Assembly: GCA_030737835.1 (NCBI GenBank)
Contig: JAUJYN010000039.1
Location: 124,001 to 188,000, forward strand
DNA length: 64,000 bases
From: Acorus gramineus
Taxonomy: Eukaryota; Streptophyta; Magnoliopsida; Acorales; Acoraceae
Direction of reading: 5' to 3'
Under the pieces are notes generated by a model. That model saw only the letters and a list, made by a program, of their open reading frames with translations. It ran no database searches and was not told the origin of the DNA. A program made the translations under genes and the position numbers. The number at the start of each line of letters is the position of its first letter. Positions within the stretch are counted from its first letter, which is position 1. This document shows, piece after piece, positions 22,106-34,400 of the stretch.

Positions 22106-22260
22106 TTCTGGCCATTAAATTTTCTAAGTTTTTGGGGCCAGGGTGTCTCCTTCTGTTCCTTTGTAAAGAGTTTTCTATTGGATTTTTAAATTTGGTCATT
22201 TTCTAATACTTCTTGAAGTATATTTCTTTTCTTTAGATGGTCAAAATTGGGGTATCTACA

Positions 22261-22730
22261 AGAAGGATTCATCCACATTCATTCCCAATGTCTTGAATTT
22301 TGCAGCGATATTAGTCATTTCTAAGATATATTGTTGCATACCTCGCACCCCATCATATTTCATAGTGGTCAGTTGTGCCATAAGTGTCCCTGCTAATGAT
22401 TTATCAGCAGCTTTGAAATGATCTTCCACATTTTTCAGGTAGATCTGTGCATCATCAGCTTTCAGAAGTGATGACTTGATGTTATTCGCAGTAGTCATGC
22501 GCATAAACATTAGGCTAAGTCTGTTAGATCGCTCCCACTGCTTAAATAGATTTTTGTCATCCTCACTACTAGCCTCAGTGAGTTCAGCGGGCTTTTTAGT
22601 TTGGAGAGCCAAATCTAGATCCAGAACACCAAGGGTGAACTGTATCTGCTCATTCCAATCTGAAAAGTTTGATCCATCGAGAACGGGAACAGACGAAGCA
22701 TGCGCATGAAGAGGAGTAACAGGTACTGGA
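22261..22730 (-). pseudogene. Copia A gag, N-terminal part
   Basis: The minus strand opens at about 22730 with PVLDGSNFSDWNEQIQ, the typical copia gag start, and proceeds through an LTR-polyprotein capsid region (FKQWERSNRLSLMFM, LMAQLTTMKYDGVRGM) to MNVDESFL. There element B interrupts it. After B the frame resumes at 6704 with VHFILNSLPQYEAF. I see no clear ATG upstream of PVLDG, so the true start is uncertain or lost; an internal Met lies at 22612. Confidence 0.85.
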
Positions 22731-23346
22731 ATAAGATTAAAATATTCACCAATTAGTTTGCAAAATTATAATTATGAACAAATAGTATCATCATGATCTC
22801 TTCCTTTGGGCCGAGTCATGATATACAAATCATTCCATTTTTTTTTTTTGTTTCACATAATGAATAAGACTAATTGATGACATTATCCATAATCTGATAG
22901 ACTTTTGACCTTTGGGCAATAAAAATCAAATCTGATTATGGGTGTATAAAAATTGTCTTATTCCAATTTCTAATTATTTGGTTATAGATCCACCTTTGGG
23001 TCAATCTACAACTTCTTAAATAGAAATTGTTAATCTATCTTCATAAGAAATAATATATGTTCATAAAATTTTATAGTTGGGTCACTTTGGTGACTACCAA
23101 ACTATTCCATTTTATACACATATAATCATAATTTATGGAACACTATATAATAGGCATTTTAAAATAAAGCCGTGAGTTATATAACATAAGTAATTCATCC
23201 ACTTTTATTTCAAAAACAATTCCATAACCATTTCATTCATGCAACTTAACATTATCCGAATAAAAAATTGTCTATCCATGAAGAAAGACATGCCTAAGCC
23301 TTTCAAAATAATTTTAATAATCCGAGAAACATGAAAATCACAACCT
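22731..23346 (-). other. 5' leader of copia element A
   Basis: AT-rich sequence lies between the primer-binding site and gag. I see no ORF and no clear structural motif. Confidence 0.6.
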
Positions 23347-23359
23347 GGCTTTGATACCA
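23347..23359 (-). other. Primer-binding site of copia A (initiator Met tRNA)
   Basis: The minus strand reads TGGTATCAAAGCC two bases inside the 5' LTR edge. It has one mismatch to the usual TGGTATCAGAGCC. Confidence 0.85.
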
Positions 23360-23361
23360 CA

Positions 23362-24098
23362 TGTAATATAAATCATAATAGTACTTAGGATCTTGATTAA
23401 CATGTTTACGAATATTATAATCATATTTTTCTATCATGCAGAATCATTATAGTGTATACACACACACACACACAAACCTTTCTCCATAGTAAGTAGCCCT
23501 CTTTTGGTGCAAGAACTTGAAGAAGAATAAATGATTTTTCACTCTCCTATCTCTCTATGGAGTGGATTTACTCTTGCTTGTGCAAACACAAGATGCTATG
23601 AGACATGGAAAATGGGTTGGAAGTCCACTCCCTTTTATAGATGGAGAGGGGGAACCCTCTCACACTCAAACATAAATTGGATTCTTAAAACCCATTGAAG
23701 AATCCAATGAACCTACTAAATGTTTTGGGAATGTATCCAATAATGGGTGGGTGTTGGGAATACAAATGACATTGAATATTTTCCTCATTCCAATGGTAAT
23801 TCATGTATACAATTATTTCATACATTGTGTGCCACTATAAAAAGATGTATAAACATTGTCTACCACTTAATGAAAATGTACATACATTGTGTACCACTTA
23901 ATGAGATACACACAATTATTCTTTATACATTGTGTATTTCTTAATTCATTATTCAATTGATAGTCATGGGAGTTGAACCACATAAAAACTTAATTAATTT
24001 ATACTTAATTGGTTCACTCTTCCAATGTAACCTTTCATGAACTGGAACATTGATCATTACATGTCCATATTCATTTCTTAATGGGTCACATTCTTACA
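23362..24098 (-). repeat. 5' LTR of copia element A
   Basis: This 737-bp copy pairs with 2137-2798. It contains a (CA)n run at about 23458-23475 that the other copy lacks. The right target duplication GCACC follows at 24099-24103. Confidence 0.92.
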
Positions 24099-24300
24099 GC
24101 ACCAACATGGTGTAGGCAGACACCACGAAAGTGATGGCCCATAGATCACCATTGGCTCTGTTTGCATCTGTCATGGCAGAGAATATCAACATCAATATGT
24201 TGATCGCCCATAGATCATCAGATATTTGAGCAATATACGGTCCACACCGACTGTACAGGTCAGATTTTGATGCCGCATGAAAACATTTGATCTGCACCAA
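24099..24300 (-). pseudogene. Unrecognised ORF piece truncated by copia A
   Basis: A 68-codon minus-strand frame starts at 24300 and is rich in hydrophobic residues, with a possible membrane segment near WAINILMLIFSAM and another near ITFVVSAYTMLV. It ends at a stop supplied by the copia LTR. Without the insertion it continues to 2088 with a further hydrophobic tail. It lies about 1.1 kb upstream of the P450 and is divergent from it. I cannot assign a family; it may be an exon of a membrane protein or a chance frame. Confidence 0.35.
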
Positions 24301-24318
24301 CCGCAGAGTATCAAAACT

Positions 24319-24319
<1 letters not shown>

Positions 24320-24374
<55 letters not shown>
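24320..24374. repeat. (CT)n(TA)n compound microsatellite
   Basis: About 16 CT units pass directly into about 11 TA units, roughly 1 kb upstream of the P450 start. Confidence 0.95.
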
Positions 24375-25403
24375 GTTTTATTAAATTTCTAAAACTATAT
24401 TTTGAATTGTTAAAAAAATTGAATGCAACAGTGTCTCAACAAAATTAGTTTTTATCCCACTGTCTCTCTCCCATGTCTATTAATGTTCTGGCATGTAATT
24501 GATTTATATATTTATTTTGCTTGTATATTAATTTATGAAAAAAACATTGAATTGGCGCACATCAGAAAGAGGGTAATTCTCGGATCACTTTATATTGAAA
24601 TAGATTACAATTATTCAATGTTTTCGGATAATAAAGAAATGTCGAGGACCATTGTCTTAAGTGCATTTGCATATAATTAATGTTACAAAAAGTACTGATA
24701 TAGAATTTTGTTCAGTGTCTCCAATTACATTTTTCCTTATCAGCTCCAATCTCAACGACGGTGTATTCGGAGGATTGTGATTTATGCTTTTAGCCAAAAA
24801 CCATAAATTGAAAATCTTTTAACTTAAATGTTTTCTAAATTTTCGGGCATGACATAATTTGATGTTTGCTTTCCAAATGATGGAAAATGAGTGCACGCAA
24901 GATCACAGAATATATCTTTACTATCTTTACTATCAGTATCCATCCATTGACAAATTAATTTCATAATCCTCCAACAGATCCTCTGCCAGTAAATCCACTT
25001 TCATTTGAAGATCTTTTTGTGGGTCTTCCAAACTTAATGTCTAAGGAAAATGTTAGATTTAGTCATTTTTATAGTTCAAAATTCAAATCACACATGTTTT
25101 TTTTAATAGTAAACATCATCTAACAAGATATATGCTTTGATAAAAAATGTATATCGCTCCATTTTGAGTTGAATGAATCCATTTTAATAAGTATAAGAAA
25201 AATTTTAATAAGACATCTATATCGCCTAATGATGTATACAGCATACTCTTCACTGTATTTCTAACAAGATATAAAAGATTTCATTTTGAAATATTATTAA
25301 AAAGAAAATCATCACATGATATACTTTAAAATCTTTGTAAGTCTGCACATGGGATATCATCATGCTCAACTGGTCATTCACAGAACACACAGATACATGA
25401 AAA
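24375..25403 (+). promoter_or_regulatory. P450 upstream region
   Basis: AT-rich DNA with no gene. A TATA box lies at 25270-25276 (TATAAAA), 128 bases before the ATG, giving a predicted transcription start near 25300. No recognised hormone-response element was assigned. Confidence 0.5.
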
Positions 25404-28400
25404 ATGTCGTCTGTCATTCAACAGCCTACCATGCTTTTTGGCTTCCTCCTATGCTTGGTGACAACAATCCTCATATACTACTTCGGAGTCCGAAGGAACC
25501 CCAGGCTTCCTCCAGGAACCTTCGGATGGTGCCCAATTCTTGGTCAGACGCTAGCATTCTTAATTCCTCATGCATCCACATCTGTGGGTGATTTCCTTGA
25601 ATACAACATCAAAAGGTTCATATTACATTTGTTTATACTCTACTTAAGCTTGCTCGAAATGTGGCATGGATTACTCATATATGTTTTTGTAGTCATAATT
25701 ATTCTCTGTTTATATTAAAAATCTGTTTGTGTTAGACGGAAAGTGATGGAAAGTGAAATTCTAGTGTTTGTGTCAAGCAATGGAAAGAAATACATTTGCA
25801 TCACTTTCCTTTTCCTGTTTTGTCTTGTTAAATAAAATGGACAAAAAAAATTCTTTCCCCCATCACAAGTGAAAATTTGAGAGAAAATGATTGAAATGTT
25901 TTTCACCACATGCACAAATGTCATGAAAGTTAGTTAATATGAAAATATTTTACTTTCCAACATTTTTTCTTTGACCAAAATTCATTCTCTTTCTTTTAAT
26001 TTTTCTATCAAATTTGTGCACAAACACACCATAACTACTACGTGTTGTCGGTCTTGAAAGGTATGGAAAAATATTCCGGTCTCACCTTTTCGGGTATCCC
26101 ACTATCGTGTCGTGTGATGCTGAGTTCAACATGTTTGTGCTTCGAAACGAGGGACATCTCTTCGCGAGTGGATACCCAAGGAACATCCCCGAAGTCTTGG
26201 GAGATCTCACATTGATCCACTTAACCGGCGAAACCCATAAACGTTTGCGTGGGGTGGCGCTCTCCTTTTTTGCGACGGTCAAGACTGAGAGTGAGCATTT
26301 CCTAGCTGACATTGAAGCGGGAGCTCTTGAGATCATAAACTCATGGAAAGATAAAGAAACTTTGCATTTTTGTGATGAAGCTCGAAAGGTTTGTATTTAC
26401 TTTCGATGTTTCTCTAATGTTTATATATACAACACACCCACACGGTCTATACATGATCCGAAAGGACCTGCACGGGCCGCATAATATAACTTTTATATAT
26501 ATATATATAGTGTCCATACGTAACACGTATATATACGCCCTTTAAAAGTGTATATGCATGTCGATAAAGAAAATGTATAATGCAGTGAGGTATATATTTC
26601 AATGAGCTGATATGGTTTTTTTATCGACGCATATACTTTAATAAAGAATGTATATACACGGTTCATGCGTATGTACACGGTCGATGTTGAAGTAGACGTC
26701 GTAACTGAACAATCTTCCTTCACATCCACTTCTCTCCCAACAAGATCTAACTTTGATGAGCAAAAGACCATCCCAAAAGAAATACCAAGAAAGAAAAGAA
26801 CACTCTAAAAATCTTTGTTTCTACTAGGGGTTCTTCTTTGATAGGAGAAGCTAGGGGTGGTAAATTAGCCGAGCTGCGCAGGCTTGGTTGGAGCTCATTT
26901 GGGCTCATTCGATTAGATAAATGAGTTAGACTTGAACAATTTTTAAAGTTCGGTTCTAAACGAGCCGAGCCCAAATCTATACGATCTCGTTTCGAATATG
27001 ATTGTTTAGTGATGATTTTTTAATATAATTGTCTATTTTTGACATTTTATCTATTTTCTACAAGTTTTAATTACTAAACAAGTTTTTTTGAGCTAAGTGA
27101 GAGCTAAATGAGCTTTTTTTTTAGCTAAACAAGCCCGAGCTCAATGGCGATAATGTGTATTTTGTTAGGTCATCTCTGGCTCTTACTCAAACCTATATTC
27201 AAATTTCACTTAAAATTTGAGTAAAAGCTTAATTTGATATGATGTGTCTCCAACTATCACTCTGTGTTTTACTCAAATCTTTTAAAAAATTCACATCTTC
27301 TTCTAATTATTTCCTATAAACATTTTCAAAATCCTTTCCCTAAATATTTTTACTATTCAATTTTTCTTCCCTTCAAGATATTTAAATTTAAAAATTATTA
27401 TCATCTAATTTTTTTTAAAAAAGATAAAAATAATATTTTTTTATTTGAATAAAAATAAGAAGTTAAGAAACATAGATGAAGACTTAAGAAAAAGACCACT
27501 TTTTTTTTTTTTGGTGGTTTCAAGAGATTGTGAAAATTTTCGGAGGTGGAAATGCATTTAATATAATTCAACTAAAAGTGGAGTTGAAGGAAAAAAAATG
27601 TCACATTTGAAAGAAAATGTGGAGATAAAGGAAAAAAAATGTTAAAAATTTGGGTAAAGATTTGAGTCTCCCTTGATTTGGGTAAAGATTTGAGTAAAAA
27701 CTTGATTTGGTAAAGGTATGGGTAAATAGTTGGAGAGAGTTTTGGGTTACTTTTACTCAAATTTAAATTTAAGTAAATGTTTGAGTATAGGATTGGAGAT
27801 GCTCTTAGCCTTTTTTTCAAAATTTAGGGAGGTGTCCAATCATTTGTTTAATTTGATAATTACTATTTTAATAAACATATTCCATAATTTTATTTTAGTT
27901 ATTATACATATAAGGATAATTGCGAAGGATAAGATTTTGAATATAGTAAATTAATATTATCTTAGGGGATAAAAAAATCTATTAATTATGTGCTTATTCA
28001 CATTGTCAAAATTAGGATACAACAGTGATTGTGTTACTGTAATGTTTAGATAGAACAAGCATCTCTAATTTTCTTTTGAAATTGGGATAATTATAATCAA
28101 TTTATCCTTATTTTTCAATAACAAGTATGATAAGTTGTTATCTAACCATTTATATTGACTTCAAATATGTCATGTTCAATAATGATATTTGTTTTTTAGA
28201 TTCTCTCTCTCTTTCTCTCTCTTTCTATAGACACACAAAGTAAACAAGAAAAAATTCCCGTCTACTCTTTCTTATCTATTATGTGGAATACAAAATTGAT
28301 ATTATCTTGCTTATAGATTATTATTCTTTTTTTTTTCATAATTATTAATTTTTTTGTATTCACCTTATAATATTAGGTTTTCACCATCTTTTGTGTTTAA

Positions 28401-31400
28401 TTAATGAAATGAATATTAATTATATAAAAAGTGGCACCTTATTATTGATTAAGAAAATATTAAAAGTTATAATTATATGTCGCCCCCACTAGCGGAAATT
28501 CCTGCCTCCGCCACTGCCTGAGCTCAAGCCTTTCGAGCCTTGATTGGAGCCAAATGAGCTGAGCTGAACTTCAACCGAGCTTTTTCACGAGCCAAATGAG
28601 CTAAGCTTAAACACAAAATAAAGCTCGGTCCCGAGCCTAGTCGAACCTAATTATAAACAAGTCGATCTTAAACATGTCAAAGTTCGACTCGCTCGGCTCA
28701 TTCACCAAGTTTCAAAGGTGGTGGGTTTAATGCTTCGATAAAGATAAATTTATAGGGTGGTGGGATTGACGAAGAAAACTATATTGGTGCCTTAAATAAT
28801 GTTGTGGGCCAAATAAAATTTATAGGGTGGTGGAAAATTGCACCCCAATATCTAACCATCTCACATATATTACCTGGACGTAAGAACACTAACAAAATTA
28901 TACAAAAAGGATGCCTTAAACATTTGAAGTACATGAAAGTTCATCGTGTAACATGTTGTCAAATATTAAAATAAAAATTACACAAAATTAAGATTACACA
29001 AAGATAGAACCATTTTCACAACATTTATCGCATTATATGTTAGTTTTTTTTTTTTTTTCTTCTTTTGCAGTTCACGTTCAATGTGATTGTGAAGCAGATT
29101 CTGAGCCTGAGACCGAATGACCACGAAGCGACTGAAATTCTCCATAAATTCCATTCATTCATGGAAGGGCTCATTTCAATGCCTGTAAACTTTCCTGGCA
29201 CGCCATATGCAAAAGCGATAAAAGTATGTATGCATGGCTAAAAAGATGTGTTTTTTTAATGAAATGGTAGGCAGCTTGTCTAAATTTTATTACTAAAAGA
29301 AAGACAATGCTCAAAACATATAAGAGAAAAGAAAATAAAAAAATATAAGGCTAAAAGAAAAGGAAATTAGGTAGAAGAGACATCTATAAAATTCCCGAGG
29401 ATGATCCACCTGACCTACTCCATTATTGTGAGGCGACCAGCTGAAAAGGTCACACCACGAGCTTTGGTGTGCATAAAACATAAGATCATGTTGTGGCAAA
29501 TGGATTCCCGACTAATGTTCACTTAGATTTTTCATCTTATAATTATCATGTTTTTGTGTTTTCAAGTCTACTTAAATTTGATTAGCTAGATGAGTAGTTT
29601 AACAGGTTATTTATTGAATTCTTCAGGCTAGACTAGAAATAGAGGACATAGCAAGGGTCTTGCTGCATGCGAGGAGGAAGGTACAAACAGTAGATGCCGA
29701 AAGAAGAACAGATTTCTTAGATGTATTGCTAACATATGAAGAGCTATCAGAAGAAGAGATAGTCAGCATGGTTATGGGTCTGTTATTGGGGGGATACGAG
29801 ACAACTGCTTCACTTCTCGCGATCATTGTGAAATTTCTTGGAGATGATCCGAAGGCCCTCAATGAATTACAGGTAAACTTAATTAAACAAAGGAACCAGG
29901 TTATGTCCAACACGCATTGCATAATTAGATTGTCCAACGCATTCATGGTTGTGCGATAATATCATCTCAAGATAGGTAAAATTAAGAATAATAATCCTAA
30001 AAAGGAAATTAAAGGGTAAGATTTTAATTGAATCGAATTTTAATTTTCAAATATGAAAGAAGTCATAATTATTATCTTGAGGCGATGTGATCGGATGGCC
30101 ACATATGTTCGTTGGACCAAACCTAATCCCTTAAACAAATGTGTGAGGAGGAACTTTGATCCACTTGACATACACACGTGCCCGCACGCGCACGCGCACG
30201 CGCATAAACTGAAAAGGTGTTGTTGACAGGAAGAGCATCAAAAGGTGTTGGAGAAGAAGAAAGATGAAGGTGGTGGGTTGAGATGGGAGGACTACCAGTG
30301 CATGACATTCACACAAAATGTCATTAATGAAGCGTTGCGCTTGGGGAACGTCGTGAAGTTTGTTCACCGGAGAACTATACAACCTATTCAATACAAAGGT
30401 AAATTATTTACTCTTCTTTCATGTTGTATATATGGAGTATGGACCACTAAAACCATGTCACTGAAAATTCTGAAAAAAGTAATTATGAAGATCATGTACT
30501 CGTACGTACAGTGATCATATGATAGACTATTTTTGCAGGATCTTCACATGATATGGATGTCAATTAAATACAGTGTCATGATCCAAAGGTACTGAATTAT
30601 TTGTTGCTCTTGGAAATTATTGAGGATGATATTTTTAGTATATATAAATACCTTACGCCAAACATTGTTAGATGAAATAAAAAGGGTTTGAATTGGATGA
30701 AAGGTACACAGACAAGATTTAGACAATAAAAATCAATATAGCCAAGTTGGGGCAAGCCAAATGTTTAATGAGGGATTGGGAAGTATGCTATCGGGAAAAT
30801 AATTTCTTCTTAATTTTCTCTCACTTATCCATGAGACAATTTTTTTTTTTGTTAAAAATGTAGATGTTTGCTATCCAATTTGATTGCTGAATTCGAATTA
30901 CAAATTCTAAATTGGGAGAGAATAGATGAGACAACTTATTAGATAAAATCTGTCTCTATAGATAAATCAAAAGTTATGCTAGATAGTTATTAACTAATCT
31001 TCACCCATACATGTGAAATAAAATTAATAAATAATATGATATGTTAATCAAAGAAAAACCACCAATAAAAAAAAACCGATGGTCGAACTTCTTTAATTTC
31101 AAGAATTTTTTTTTTGTAATAAAATAGAATAACATAAATAGACTCCATCCACATCCCTATAACACACCAAATAATATATATGATATACGTATTCATAAAT
31201 CCTCAAGAAAAACCCACCAACAAAATAATAAAATGAAAATGTACCCATTCTTTGACAACAATACTTATTAAAAATTATTTCATATGTGCATTAAAATTAT
31301 AAATTTTCTGATATTTAATGAGATTTGGTGAACATATAGATTCTTTTTTAATTCATTCTAATTAATTTGTTAGTGAATCTAATTATAAATAACAATTATA

Positions 31401-34400
31401 AAATATATTATCTATTTTAAATTTTAATATAAGATTAGGAGAAGAAATAATGGTTTAAGATAAGAATAAGTTTTTATAGCTTTGTAACGGTAAATGTAGC
31501 GGCAAAAAATAGGCCCACAAACTGTGCTCCACATACTGGCGGACCATTACCCTATTAGTGAGGGCCCACGTCTTGGATGGCCCACTATACGTGGATCCAA
31601 CCCGTCGAACCCTCCATACCCAACAACCGAGCACCAATTCAAGTCAGTTTTTCATAATTTAGTTTTTAAATCAAGGATCATCAACCACTGATTTCCTAAA
31701 TCCACACAAATATATCAAATATAGAGCTATATTAAACTGATTCTCTGATATCACAGCAATATATCCTGGATTTAGAAAAATCATCAGTTGATTCACAAGA
31801 TTCCAATAAATTATGTGTATTTATTTATAGATAATGACAACAGATTCTGCAAATCTCTCAAATAACACATAACCAATTCCCTAAATCTGGGATCACTTCC
31901 CATCCGTCTGATGGGAGAGAAATCCACAGAGGACTTTAGGGTATCATCAAAGTATTATAAATAGGGAACCAGTTCTCCCTATGGAGGGGAGGAAAAATTC
32001 TTTTTTGCAACAACCCTAAATTGTTGTACTGACTTGAGCGTCGGAGGGTCTTTTGCACGTCACCCCCAACCCTATTTTCGATGACACTCAGGGAGAAGAA
32101 TCACTGGCGATATGGCGGAAGATGTCGAGAGAAGCGGAGCAGACGGATCCTATCAGCCCAAACCCGAATTGCTATTTTCTGCTTCTCCAGCTTGCATGGC
32201 GCGTCAAGTAGGGGACACATGTTGAACATGAAGCCCGATTCGTGATCATGCCTCCCAAAAAAAATCTTCCGACCACGATCGATCCAATCACCCGTGGAGA
32301 ATCGCGATCAGAACCGAAGGTGCGAGTTTTGACAATGAGGTGGGTCATACTATTGAAGAATGCCGCAACCTTTGCTCGTAGGTCGAAGCACTCATACAAG
32401 ATGGATGGCTTGCGCACTATGTTGTACGTCAGAATGCCCCGGACATCAGGGGCGTCGGCTGTCACGCTCTTGTTGCAAAAGCCACTGACCCACCTACCCG
32501 AGTTGTCTCCACCATTCACTATCATCCCAACCCGCCAAGACTCGACCCTGATACGAACTGGCCAGCCAGGCAGAGCAAAAGGTTGAATCCAACAGTCGAT
32601 ATTGACCATCTAGAAATGATTCACGTCATCTAGTTCGACCCAAATGATCTCGAAGAGTGCTTCTGCCCCACTTTGACCTGTTGGTTGTTACTCTCTTCAT
32701 CTACAATTGTCAAGTTCAAAGGATAATGATCGAAGGGGGAAGCAGCGCCGACATCCTCTTCCTCAATGCGTTCAATCGCATGGGCTTGGACTCGGAGAGC
32801 ATCCGACATTCAAACCCCCCCTTCGGTCGGGTTCGACGGGAAGCGAGTCACCCTCGTCAGGGTCATCATGCTGCCCATGAACGCGGCCGATCGAACGCTC
32901 AACGTTGAGTTCATCGTGGTGGATTCCCCCTCAGCCTACAACGTTATCATGGGGAGGGACTAGATCCATCACATGGAAGACGTTCCATCAACCTTGCATC
33001 AGGTCATGCACTGTCTCATCAAAGACGAGCGCTTAACAATCGACATCCGCGGCGATCAAGTTGAAGCGAAGAGATGCTACACAATTGCATCCAAGACGGT
33101 GGCCCCGCCTTCGCGGAATGAACCCCCTCCGCCGGCATAGCAATTAGCCGACTGCCCTCTGAAGTATGCCAACGCCCCCAACAGGGACATCCAGATAAGG
33201 AGCTTTCTGTCCCCCAAGGAGAAGGAGTCCCTCCTCACGTTCCTGCAAGCCAACCGGGATGTCTTCAATTGGACGCATAGCGACATGCTTGGGATCGTCA
33301 TCCACAAGCTCAATGTCCATCCTGGTTCGACTCTTGTAAAGCAGAAGCAACGTTGCTTCGCCCCCGAGTGCAACAAAGTCATCTCTGATGAGATTGACCA
33401 ACTCGTGTAAGCAGGATTCATTAAGGAGGTCCAATACCCAAACTTGATCTCCAACATGGTTCTTGTGGAAAAGAAGAATGGCAAATGACGAGTCTACATC
33501 AATTTCATCAACTTAAACAAGGCATGCCTAGAGGATGGCTATCCACTTCCAAAGATCGACCAACTGGTCGGTGCGACGGCGGGATATAATCGCCTCTCCT
33601 TCCTCGACGCCTAATCCAGATTCAACCAGATTCCCTTGCATCCACTTGATCAAGAGAAGATGACTTTCATCACCGAACATAGGCTTTATTGCTACAAGGT
33701 CATGCCATTCAGGTTGAAGAATGATGAAGCTACATTTTAGCACCTCATCAACAAGGTGTTCCATCACCACATCGGACGAACCGTTGAAGTTTACATGGAT
33801 GACATGGTTGTGAAAAGTCACACTCACGACGACCAACTCGTCCATCTGGCCGAAGCCTTTGATGCCCTCCGGACACACCGTATGAAGCTCAACCTGACAA
33901 AGTTCTTGTTCAACGTCTCCTCTAGACACTTCTTGGGGCACATCGTCCACCGACAGGGGATCAAAGCAAGCTCGACCAAGGTATAGGAGCTCTGCTACTC
34001 CACCTCACCGAGGTCCGTTCGTGACATCCAAGTGATCATGGGTCATGTCACAACGCTCACTCAGTTCATCTCCCGCCTCCCGAACAACTGTCATCCTTTT
34101 TTCTAGGCCATCAAGGCTGGGAAGGAGATGACCTGAGGAGAAGCATAGCAGGTTGCATTCTAGATGCTGAGGGAGCACTTCACCCAAACGTCAATCCTGT
34201 CAGTCCTGGTCAAGGGTGAGGAGCTCTACTTATACCTCATGGTGTCCATTGCCGCCATGACCACGGTGCTCTTCCGCGAAGATCAAGGCCATCAACGCCC
34301 CGTATTTAACACTGGCAAATCCATGATGGATATGGAATGCCGCTACTCTCCAGTCGAGAGGCTGATTTTCGTGCTTGTTGTGGCAAAAAAGAAAGTTGCG

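Larger units (their letters stand above)
6710..22260 (-). mobile_element. Tat-like Ty3/gypsy derivative B, itself nested
   Basis: The outer ends are TG (6710) and CA (22260), with a perfect 5-bp duplication AGAAG at 6705-6709 and 22261-22265, cutting copia A's gag. The element keeps a 5' LTR (17910-22260), a primer-binding site, a leader and part of gag, and then joins directly to a truncated 3' LTR (6710-6842 plus 16366-about 16911). All of pol and the inner end of the 3' LTR are missing. Element C lies inside its 3' LTR and solo LTR F inside its 5' LTR. The LTR family is shared with element G. It is non-autonomous. Confidence 0.88.
17910..22260 (-). repeat. 5' LTR of element B (interrupted by solo LTR F)
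   Basis: It runs from TGTCGGTATG to GGTATCTACA. Without F it is about 1.87 kb. Its right third matches the G LTR closely (about 21890-22260 versus 51060-51418). A minus-strand TATA-like CTATAAAAGG lies at about 21583-21592. It contains tandem 115-bp units and hairpin-forming GGCGGCTA/TAGCCGCC segments. Confidence 0.85.
2137..24098 (-). mobile_element. Ty1/copia retrotransposon A, carrying a nested insertion
   Basis: The two LTRs (2137-2798 and 23362-24098) lie in direct orientation, both starting TGTAATATAAATC and ending CTTACA on the + strand. They are flanked by a perfect 5-bp duplication GCACC (2132-2136 and 24099-24103). The coding order on the minus strand is gag, protease, integrase, RT, RNase H. 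Integrase before RT is the Ty1/copia order. A primer-binding site for initiator Met tRNA and a polypurine tract are present. A 15.5-kb foreign block (element B) interrupts gag at 6709/22261. Several stops and a deletion in RT make this copy non-functional. The lineage within copia is not resolved. Confidence 0.95.
26852..28730. repeat. GAGCTCGGCTC-type dispersed repeat in intron 2
   Basis: The left part (26852-27160, starting AGGGGTGGTAAATTAGCCGAGC) and the right part (about 28515-28720, the same kind of text in the opposite orientation) form the ends of a common plant repeat built of AGCCGAGC/GAGCTCG words. AT-rich sequence and a MITE lie between them. It could be one element with internal insertions or two separate copies. 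Confidence 0.45.
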
